Source: Gallionella sp. (lineage in GTDB: Bacteria > Pseudomonadota > Gammaproteobacteria > Burkholderiales > Gallionellaceae). Taken from it: a stretch of 64,000 nucleotides of DNA. Under the pieces are notes generated by a model. It did no database searches. It was not told the origin of the DNA and saw nothing but the letters and a program-made list of their open reading frames with translations. This document shows positions 1 through 6,315 of this stretch, in pieces. Position numbers and translations under genes: made by a program. The stretch is from contig JAQTZW010000009.1 in NCBI GenBank assembly GCA_028687575.1, forward strand, positions 1 through 64,000. Reading direction: 5' to 3'. Within the stretch, counting starts at the first letter, position 1, and every line of letters begins with the position of its first letter.

Positions 1-99
1 ATGCGTGACCTGCCCGCCGCTCGAACGGTTGAAGAAATTGAAGCGCTGTTGCCGTGGAATTTGCATGCCATGGATTTAACCAGCGAAATGATGTGCTGA
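1..99 (+). pseudogene. IS66-family transposase (TnpC), C-terminal tail, cut by window edge
   Basis: The first 33 codons read in frame from the window edge and contain the phrase RTVEEIEALLPWNL, which matches the conserved C-terminal end of IS66 transposases (TnpC). The gene would start to the left of the window, so I cannot tell whether the element is intact there. No IS66 terminal inverted repeat is visible after the stop. The last residues (after LLPWNL) do not look like IS66, so the element may be truncated here. The stop region overlaps the 3' end of the methyltransferase gene on the other strand. Confidence 0.65.
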
Positions 100-1374
100 A
101 CAGACTGTAGTTCTTGGCTCGCTTACCTTAAATATTAATATGCCATCTTTTTTGTCGGCAGCGCCATGGTAGTCTGCGCGATGCCGGTAAGCGTATTTTC
201 CTAATCCATAATGTGTCGTCCTGTAATTGTATTCATAAGGGACATAGCCAATTCCAGTTACAATTTCTATTGTCCGGTCAATCACAGAAACTAACTCTCC
301 GTTTCTTGTGCAATCACCAATAACAATTGCTAAGTGTGCTCCTTGTTTTTGAATTCTGTAGGTTTCTCTATAGCATTGCTCTAAATGACTGAAATATGAG
401 TCCGTTACTCTATCGCTTGCTGGATGAGCGGTTAATTCTTCCTTGTGCAGACTTTTTACTCCGCCAGTGTAGAGTTCTTCAAAGGGCTCCCCCCAGTAAA
501 ACTCCAAACTGAAGACTGGGGTATAGTTGAAACTGTTCAGATAAGGTGGATGGCTAATTACCAAATGGCATTTGCCATCATCAAATTCCTCCGGCAGTTT
601 TAAGTTGCTTCCGAGAATACAGCGAGATTCTATATCGCTATCTATAAGTGACATGTAATCATCGTGATCTGCGCACATGTCCATCACCTTTTTTGTAAAA
701 GCCTCAAGCACGTTTCTTTGCTTCTTATCCTTATTTATATGCGGACGAACTTCAGCATCAAATGCTTTTGATACACGTCTAATGATCCCAATAAATGCCA
801 CAAGCAGAAAATCTTTTTCGCTTGATTCAGGGAGTCCACGAATGATTTCTCTGAGCGATTGCAGGTCGCGCGTGGTCTCTTCAGAAAACCATTTAGTTAC
901 AAATTGATCCTCTGGGGGCTCGCACGATTTACTATGCGTACAGTGAGCATTGGATATGCTCTTCAATTTGGATTTGATTTCCTTTGTGTTGGCGGGATTC
1001 GCCTTTACGTTAGATGCAAGGCATGAAAGCCAGCTAATATCAATGCCGAAAGACTTCACTCCCCTAAGCCTTGCTTCAACCAATGTGGTACCTGATCCGC
1101 AGAAATTATCAAGAACATAATGGTCTCTACTTGGAGCAGGGAACTGGTCCAATAACTGACCTGCAACGACAGAGGGAAATTTTCCGTAATAGCGATAATG
1201 GCTATGCACCAAATACGATAGCTCCCCAATCGTGAACGGAATATCCCAAATATTTTGTTTGGTGGTGCCGCCCTCAAGAGAAGAAATTATTGGTAAAAAC
1301 CTTCTGTAAGCAGGTAGTTGTTCTTCAAACAAATCTCTCGATATTAATGCTGGTGTCATATGGCAGACTCTCAT
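76..1374 (-). CDS. Orphan DNA methyltransferase (N6-adenine/N4-cytosine type)
   Basis: The protein has 432 residues. It carries an AdoMet-binding motif I (LDNFCGSGTTLVEARLRG, about residues 88-105) preceded by a GKFPSVVAGQLLDQF stretch that resembles the X motif of N4/N6 methylases. The catalytic motif IV reads SHPPY, about residue 280, in place of the usual (D/N/S)PPY with one extra residue. Motif order X-I-IV fits enzymes that modify an exocyclic amino group. No restriction endonuclase is adjacent, so it may be an orphan methylase or a remnant of a system interrupted by insertion sequences. The gene is visibly AT-richer than the surrounding chromosome, which suggests transfer. Its last codons overlap the IS66 tail on the other strand, so the natural C-terminus may be altered. 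A second Met lies at residue 6. Confidence 0.75.
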   Translation of the reverse strand: MRVCHMTPALISRDLFEEQLPAYRRFLPIISSLEGGTTKQNIWDIPFTIGELSYLVHSHYRYYGKFPSVVAGQLLDQFPAPSRDHYVLDNFCGSGTTLVEARLRGVKSFGIDISWLSCLASNVKANPANTKEIKSKLKSISNAHCTHSKSCEPPEDQFVTKWFSEETTRDLQSLREIIRGLPESSEKDFLLVAFIGIIRRVSKAFDAEVRPHINKDKKQRNVLEAFTKKVMDMCADHDDYMSLIDSDIESRCILGSNLKLPEEFDDGKCHLVISHPPYLNSFNYTPVFSLEFYWGEPFEELYTGGVKSLHKEELTAHPASDRVTDSYFSHLEQCYRETYRIQKQGAHLAIVIGDCTRNGELVSVIDRTIEIVTGIGYVPYEYNYRTTHYGLGKYAYRHRADYHGAADKKDGILIFKVSEPRTTVCSAHHFAG

Positions 1375-1544
1375 GATATATTGGTACTTATCGGCATCAT
1401 ACTCTAGCTCTCTAAAACTTCAAGGAAGTTGTGACGTGTATCGCTGGATTGGTGATGCCTGCTTTAGGGATCAAGAGCTGGACTCTTTGGTACGTCCCGG
1501 GTTTTGTAGACATCTGATAAGGTGTTTATGAGACTGGAGGGAAG

Positions 1545-1829
1545 ATGAGCAGCAAACGCTATACGGACGAATTTAAAACAGAAGCGGTCAAGCAAATAAC
1601 GGAGCGTGGCTATCCGGCATCGGAGGTAGCCAGACGCCTTGGGGTATCGAGCCACAGCTTATATGCCTGGCTGCGGGATGCCGGAATCAATCGGGAGAGC
1701 CGCAAGGCTGACAAGCAAACGGATCTGGAAATCGAGAATGCCCGTCTGCGTGCCGAATTGCGGCGTGCCGAGGAAGAGCGCGATATCCTAAAAAAGGCCG
1801 CCGCGTACTTTGCCAAGCTATCCGGGTAA
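1545..1829 (+). CDS. IS3-family transposase OrfA
   Basis: This 94-residue protein has an N-terminal helix-turn-helix (YPASEVARRLGVSSHSLYAW, about residues 25-44) followed by a leucine-zipper-like coiled coil (LEIENARLRAELRRAEEER). That is the usual OrfA layout for binding IS ends and multimerising. A GGAGGGAAG ribosome-binding site precedes the ATG. Near its end lies the slippery heptamer A AAA AAG (1790-1796), where ribosomes can slip to the -1 frame to make the OrfAB fusion, the active transposase in this family. Confidence 0.92.
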   Translation: MSSKRYTDEFKTEAVKQITERGYPASEVARRLGVSSHSLYAWLRDAGINRESRKADKQTDLEIENARLRAELRRAEEERDILKKAAAYFAKLSG

Positions 1830-1876
1830 GGTACGCATTCATCAAGGATCATCGCCTCGAATTCCGCATAACAGCG

Positions 1877-2692
1877 ATGTGTCGTGTGCTCAAGGTCGAG
1901 CGCAGCGGCTTCTATGCCTGGCTGGCGCACCCCATATCTGCCCGCGCGCACGAAGACACCCGACTCAAGCCTTTGATCGAGGCGGCGTATCTGGAGAGCG
2001 GCGGCGTGTACGGCAGCCGCAACATCTACCGTGATTTGCGTGAATCCGGTGAGATGGTTGGACGCGGGCGTATCGAGCGGCTGATGCGCGCACAGGGCAT
2101 GCGTTCCGTGCGCACGCCAAGAAAGCCTCGTTACCGAGTCGGCAAACCGGCAACGGTTGCGCCCAATCGCCTACAACGGCAGTTCGCGGTGGAGGCGCCG
2201 GATCGGGCATGGGTGACGGACATCACCTATCTGCGCACTTGGGAAGGCTGGCTCTATCTGGCCGTTGTGCTCGACCTGTATTCTCGTCAGGTGATCGGCT
2301 GGTCGATGAAGCCGACGCTGGCGCGCGAGCTTGCTTTGGATGCGCTGTTGATGGCGATTTGGCGCAGGCGTCCGAAAGCGCCGGTCATGATCCACTCCGA
2401 CCAGGGGGTGCAATATGGCAGCGACGACTGGCAACGCTTTTGCGCCGCTCATGGTCTGGAAGTCAGCATGAGCCGACGCGGCAACTGCTGGGATAACTCA
2501 GTTGCCGAATCCTTCTTCAGCAACCTGAAGAAGGAACGCATCCGGCGCAAAACCTACAGTACGCACGAGGAGGCCAGGCAGGATGTGTTCGATTACATCG
2601 AGGTGTTTTACAACCGGAAACGTCGCCACACTTACCTTGGTGGCGTAAGTCCGGTAGAGTTCGAAACCGCCGCCTCAAATCGGCAGCAATAA
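1877..2692 (+). CDS. IS3-family transposase OrfB (DDE integrase domain)
   Basis: OrfB is in the -1 frame relative to orfA. The frame is open upstream of the first Met (from at least 1826, reading VRYAFIKDHRLEFRITA), so it is probably made as an OrfAB fusion by frameshifting at 1790-1796 rather than from the 1877 ATG alone. The catalytic triad is visible: D in WVTDITYLR, D in IHSDQGVQYGS and E in SVAESFFSNLKKE, within an rve-type integrase fold. The C-terminus RKRRHTYLGGVSPVEFE is typical of IS3 OrfB. It catalyses copy-out/paste-in transposition of this element. Confidence 0.93.
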   Translation: MCRVLKVERSGFYAWLAHPISARAHEDTRLKPLIEAAYLESGGVYGSRNIYRDLRESGEMVGRGRIERLMRAQGMRSVRTPRKPRYRVGKPATVAPNRLQRQFAVEAPDRAWVTDITYLRTWEGWLYLAVVLDLYSRQVIGWSMKPTLARELALDALLMAIWRRRPKAPVMIHSDQGVQYGSDDWQRFCAAHGLEVSMSRRGNCWDNSVAESFFSNLKKERIRRKTYSTHEEARQDVFDYIEVFYNRKRRHTYLGGVSPVEFETAASNRQQ

Positions 2693-2884
2693 TCGTCTAC
2701 AAAACCTGGGACGTACCACTTTGAGAGTCTGCAATGGCCGAACTGGAGTCAGTCGAAGAAATTTTGCAAACCACGGCGTAGGGCACCTAGTAGCCCCTCG
2801 TATCCCCTGATGTAACCTTTTCCCTCATTCATCCGAATCTCTGTGTGACCGAATCCATTCGGGTTCTTCATGCGGGAGGTTGGT

Positions 2885-3379
2885 ATGGACAGGCGCACAT
2901 TTATCAAGTTGGTCACGGGCGGGGCGGGGATGTTGGCGTTCGCGGAATTCAGCGGAATGACGGCTGCGTTCGCCGCAGAGCGCATTGTCCGCCTCAATAA
3001 ATCAAACGCAGAGTGGAAGGCGTTGCTCACGCCGCAGCAATACGATGTGTTGCGCGAGGAAGGGACGGAGCGCGCTTTCACCAGTGCATTGAATGACGAG
3101 CATCGCAGTGGCATGTTCGTGTGCGTGGCCTGCGATCTGCCTTTGTTTCCTTCCAAGTTCAAATTCGATAGCGGGACGGGTTGGCCGAGTTTCTTCGACG
3201 CGCTGCCCGGCCATGTGGAGACCAAGACCGATCACCTGTTGTTGATGCCGCGCACCGAATATCACTGTGCGCGCTGCGGCGGGCATCATGGACACGTGTT
3301 CGATGATGGGCCAAGGCCGACGGGGTTGCGGTATTGCAACAACGGGGTGGCGCTGCGGTTTGTGGCAGGTGGAGCGTGA
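2885..3379 (+). CDS. msrB: Tat-exported peptide-methionine (R)-S-oxide reductase MsrB
   Basis: MsrB reduces methionine-R-sulfoxide in proteins. I place the start at 2885, behind CGGGAGGT, rather than at 2870. The protein then begins MDRRTFIKLVTGGAG, a twin-arginine signal, with an AFAAE cleavage region about residue 30, so the enzyme is predicted periplasmic and folded before export. Zinc-binding pairs are CVAC and CARC. The catalytic cysteine lies in RYCNNGVALRF, and the GTGWPSF and HHGHVFDDGP signatures are intact. It is the first gene of a three-gene cassette with dipZ and msrA, which implies that DipZ supplies its electrons. Confidence 0.92.
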   Translation: MDRRTFIKLVTGGAGMLAFAEFSGMTAAFAAERIVRLNKSNAEWKALLTPQQYDVLREEGTERAFTSALNDEHRSGMFVCVACDLPLFPSKFKFDSGTGWPSFFDALPGHVETKTDHLLLMPRTEYHCARCGGHHGHVFDDGPRPTGLRYCNNGVALRFVAGGA

Positions 3380-3418
3380 AATGATGCTGGTGCGTACCGG
3401 ACAAGCAACCCCCTCCAG

Positions 3419-3438
3419 CTCCCCCTTGTCAGGGGGAG
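3419..3438. repeat. GC-rich hairpin between msrB and dipZ
   Basis: CTCCCCC and GGGGGAG form a 7-bp perfect stem around TTGTCA, in the 140-bp gap between msrB and dipZ. No T-run follows, so it is unlikely to be a strong terminator. It may be an extragenic palindromic repeat or an mRNA-stability element that sets different levels for msrB and dipZ. Confidence 0.5.
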
Positions 3439-3519
3439 AGCGTTGCGACACCGCCCCTGACCATGGGCGGGTGCAGCGATGGGTACTGGAATGGGTTTTC
3501 GGGAAGATGGGAAAATAAT

Positions 3520-5127
3520 ATGAACATGGTTGAAATCGGTTTGGCCTCCATCGAAGGTTTGGCGCTGATCGCTTCGCCGTGCATCCTGCCGGTGTTGCCG
3601 CTGGTGCTGGCGGCATCCGTCGAAGGCGGCAAACGTCGTCCCTTTGGCATCATCATCGGCTTTGTGTTGGCGTTCAGTGTGTTCGCCATCGCGGCGCGGC
3701 AACTGGTGGCGGCGCTGGGTGTTGATTTGGATGTCATCAAGAACGCGTCGTTGGTGTTGCTCGCGCTGTTTGGTTTGGTGTTGTTGTCGGCAAAACTCTC
3801 GGCGCGATTCAGTGCGTGGACACAGGGCGCGGCTAACGTTGGCAATCAACTGGCGATGTCGCGCGGCGAAGGGCTATTGAGCGGCATCGTCATCGGCGCG
3901 TTGATCGGACTGGTGTGGACGCCGTGCGCGGGGCCGATTCTGGCGGCGGTGCTGGTGCAGGTGATACGCCAGCAGAGCGATTTCGCGGGCTATCTCATCA
4001 TCGTCTCGTTCGCTTTCGGCGCAGGCATACCGATGTTGCTCATCGCGCTGACGGGTCGGCGCTTGCTGGGTCGGCTGGGTTTTATCACGCGCCATGCCGA
4101 GACGGTACGCAAGGTGTTTGGCGTGTTGATTCTGCTGTCGGTGGCTTACATCGCTTCCGGTTTTGACGCGCAGACCTTGTTGTCCACGGAAAAGAAATCC
4201 GCATCGCCACGCGGTGAGTTGCTGCTGCAAGATGGCTTGAATCAACCTTATGCCGCGCCGGAATTCGCGGGGGTAGACGCATGGCTCAATTCGCAACCGC
4301 TCACCATGCAGTCGCTCAAAGGCAAGGTGGTGCTGGTCGATTTCTGGACTTACTCCTGCATCAACTGCGTGCGCACGCTGCCTTACCTCACCGAGTGGGA
4401 TAAAAAATATCGTGAGCAAGGATTGGTCATCGTCGGGGTGCATGCGCCGGAGTTTGAGTTTGAAAAGAAGCGGGACAACGTCGCAGCCGCCATCGCGCAG
4501 CACGGCATCCACTATCCGGTGGCGCTGGACAACCGGCTGGCGACATGGGACAACTTTCACAACCAGTATTGGCCTGCCCATTACCTGATAGATGCGACCG
4601 GCAAGGTGGTCTATGCCCACTTCGGCGAAGGCAAGTATGACGAGACAGAGAACAACATCCGCTACTTGTTGGGGCTGAAGGATAAGGTAGCACCCGCCGC
4701 AGCGGCATCGGAGTTTTCGCCGAATCAAACAGCGGAGACCTATCTGGGCCATGCCCGCGCGCAGAATTTTGACAACGTAGTGCAGCGCGATGTGACCCGC
4801 GCCTATCGCTTTCCCTCAGCCCTGGCAGAAGACCATTGGGCGTTGAGCGGCCAGTGGCAAGTGCAAGCCGAGAAAATCGTCGCGCAACAAAGTGGCGCTG
4901 CGCTGCGTTTTCATTTCAACGCCAGCAAGGTGTTTCTCGTGTTAGGCACGACCAGCGGCAAACCGCTACACTTGACGCTCAAGTTAAACGGCCAGCCGGC
5001 GGGCGAGATCACCGTGGACAAGCACACGCTGTACCCACTGATAGACCAGAAGCTACCGGGCACAGGGTTGCTCGAATTCACCACGGATGCGCCGGGGCTT
5101 GAGGCGTACGCATTTACCTTCGGATAG
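3520..5127 (+). CDS. dipZ: DipZ-type thiol transporter: CcdA membrane domain plus thioredoxin-like and carbohydrate-binding-like C-terminal domains
   Basis: The 535-residue protein starts with a CcdA/DsbD-beta-like membrane domain. Two cysteine sites typical of electron transfer across the membrane are present, SPCILPVLPLVLA near the N-terminus and TPCAGPILAAVL about residue 130. After the last membrane segment comes a periplasmic TlpA/thioredoxin domain with active site YSCINC. The roughly 140-residue C-terminal domain found in DipZ proteins follows. The family moves reducing power from cytosolic thioredoxin to the periplasm. Sitting between exported MsrB and MsrA, it is most simply their electron donor. 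The open frame extends upstream to 3463, but the ATG at 3520 matches where the family begins. Confidence 0.9.
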   Translation: MNMVEIGLASIEGLALIASPCILPVLPLVLAASVEGGKRRPFGIIIGFVLAFSVFAIAARQLVAALGVDLDVIKNASLVLLALFGLVLLSAKLSARFSAWTQGAANVGNQLAMSRGEGLLSGIVIGALIGLVWTPCAGPILAAVLVQVIRQQSDFAGYLIIVSFAFGAGIPMLLIALTGRRLLGRLGFITRHAETVRKVFGVLILLSVAYIASGFDAQTLLSTEKKSASPRGELLLQDGLNQPYAAPEFAGVDAWLNSQPLTMQSLKGKVVLVDFWTYSCINCVRTLPYLTEWDKKYREQGLVIVGVHAPEFEFEKKRDNVAAAIAQHGIHYPVALDNRLATWDNFHNQYWPAHYLIDATGKVVYAHFGEGKYDETENNIRYLLGLKDKVAPAAAASEFSPNQTAETYLGHARAQNFDNVVQRDVTRAYRFPSALAEDHWALSGQWQVQAEKIVAQQSGAALRFHFNASKVFLVLGTTSGKPLHLTLKLNGQPAGEITVDKHTLYPLIDQKLPGTGLLEFTTDAPGLEAYAFTFG

Positions 5128-5137
5128 GAGAATCAAC

Positions 5138-5755
5138 ATGAAATCGAGCTTAAGATTTTTAATGAATGTTTGCTTGCTGAACAGTGTCGCCTCCTTCGCG
5201 CAAGCTCAGGATCAATCCTCTGCCACGCAAACAGCGGTGTTTGCCGGCGGCTGTTTCTGGGGTGTGGATGCCGTGTTCAAACACGTCAAGGGCGTAGTCT
5301 CAACGGCTGCCGGCTATGCCGGTGGCAGTGCGCAGACCGCGCAATACGAACGGGTAAGCGAGGGCAATACCGGACATGCCGAAGCAGTGCGGGTGGTGTT
5401 CGACCCGGCCAGGGTCTCTTATCAAAAATTGCTGGAGGTGTTTTTTAAGGTGGCGCATGACCCGACGCAGTTGAATCGCCAAGGGCCGGATTTCGGCACG
5501 CAATATCGCTCGGCGATCTTTTACACCAGCGCTGAACAGCAACACGAGGCACAAAGCTATATTCGACAACTGACTGCACAACGGGCTTTCGGCGGCGACA
5601 TCGCGACTCAGGTCGTGCCGCTCCAGCAGTTTTATTCGGCTGAGGACTACCACCAAAACTATCTGGCGCTACACCCGCACCAGCCGTACATCGTGATTCA
5701 CGATCAACCCAAGTTGCTGGAGTTGCAGAAAGCGTTTCCCGACCTGTATCAGTAA
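5138..5755 (+). CDS. msrA: Exported peptide-methionine (S)-S-oxide reductase MsrA
   Basis: MsrA reduces methionine-S-sulfoxide. After a Sec-type signal peptide (MKSSLRFLMNVCLLN..., ending near FAQAQ), the mature enzyme carries the catalytic GGCFWG motif and the family sequences YAGG, GNTGHAEAVRV and GTQYRSAIFY. The start at 5138 follows a TAGGAG ribosome-binding site; an upstream in-frame start at 5087 would bury the signal peptide. The gene begins 10 bp after dipZ, so the two are surely cotranscribed. With MsrB it covers both diastereomers of methionine sulfoxide in the periplasm. Confidence 0.93.
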   Translation: MKSSLRFLMNVCLLNSVASFAQAQDQSSATQTAVFAGGCFWGVDAVFKHVKGVVSTAAGYAGGSAQTAQYERVSEGNTGHAEAVRVVFDPARVSYQKLLEVFFKVAHDPTQLNRQGPDFGTQYRSAIFYTSAEQQHEAQSYIRQLTAQRAFGGDIATQVVPLQQFYSAEDYHQNYLALHPHQPYIVIHDQPKLLELQKAFPDLYQ

Positions 5756-5806
5756 GATCGAGCCAGATTAAGCGCGCTTCGATTAGTCTCGGTTGCTCGT
5801 AAAACG

Positions 5807-5833
5807 CATTCACTCCGAAGTCCGGGGTGAATG
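5807..5833. repeat. Inverted repeat downstream of msrA
   Basis: CATTCACTCCG and CGGGGTGAATG form an 11-bp stem with one T-G pair around AAGTC. There is no T-run. It lies 50 bp after the msrA stop and may help terminate the msr operon or mark the edge of the neighbouring IS relic. Confidence 0.5.
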
Positions 5834-5880
5834 CCGTTGACGCTGTAGAAAAACCCATTTCCAGAAAAAATCAGGCAGCA

Positions 5881-5911
5881 GAAAAGCGCGAAATTTTCCG
5901 CGCTTTTTTAT
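5881..5911 (+). terminator. Rho-independent terminator after the msr cassette
   Basis: AAAAGCGCG and CGCGCTTTTTT form a stem around the AT-rich loop AAATTTTC, ending in a run of T on the + strand. An A-run on the other side could let it work in both directions. It separates the rightward msr operon from leftward genes. Confidence 0.75.
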
Positions 5912-6251
5912 CTCCTCCAGCCGGTAATGCTTCCTATGCTCATCCGTCCAGACGTACTTCACTGCACATCTTTTCGAAGTACGCCGCCACATTTTTTAGG
6001 ATTTCACACTCCCGTTTCAGTCGGATGTTTTCGGCTCGCAAACGGGATAGCCCCATCTGTTCCGGTGACACGGCTTTACTGCACGCGCCATTGAGTTTGC
6101 CGGCATCCGCCGCCTTGCCCCAACTGCGCAGCGTTTGGTCAATCAACCACAAATCCTGCGCCGCCGCTCAAGCCGTCCGACCTTACTTTACCCGTTTTGC
6201 CGTCAGCTCCTTGAACTCGGCTGTGTACTCCCGCTTCGGTATCTTCTTCAT
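5912..6251 (-). pseudogene. Decayed IS3-family transposase relic (orfA with frameshift, start of orfB)
   Basis: Read leftward from the ATG at 6251, the sequence gives MKKIPKREYTAEFKELTAKR, a typical IS3 OrfA N-terminus, then hits a stop. After a shift it resumes as DLWLIDQTLRSWGKAADAG and LRAENIRLKRECEILKNVAAY (5940-6152). In the next frame KYVWTDEHRKHYRLEE resembles the start of OrfB, but it breaks off near 5912. No DDE domain remains. It belongs to a different IS3 subgroup from the intact copy at 1488-2718. It is an old, inactive remnant between msrA and polA. Confidence 0.75.
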
Positions 6252-6315
6252 CGCTTCCCTTTCCCATGTGATCGTAATTTCACTCACCGCTGGAAGACGA
6301 TTTTTCGGGGGAATG

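Larger units (their letters stand above)
1488..2718 (+). mobile_element. Complete IS3-family insertion sequence with inverted repeats and 3-bp target duplication
   Basis: The element is 1231 bp long. Its left end (1488-1511) and the reverse complement of its right end (2695-2718) share 23 of 24 bases and begin TGGTACGTCCC, giving the TG...CA termini usual for IS3. The trinucleotide CTT flanks it on both sides (1485-1487 and 2719-2721), the 3-bp duplication expected of this family. It encodes orfA and orfB in overlapping phases linked by an A6G slippery site at 1790-1796. Both frames are open and the ends are nearly identical, so the copy looks intact and recent. Confidence 0.93.

Noticed and set aside
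2719..2884. Gene remnant between the IS3 element and msrB
   Set aside because: Joining the sequence across the IS gives short open stretches in two frames but no recognisable protein.
3419..3438. Terminator between msrB and dipZ
   Set aside because: The hairpin lacks a T-run and the genes form one functional cassette; it is listed as a repeat only.
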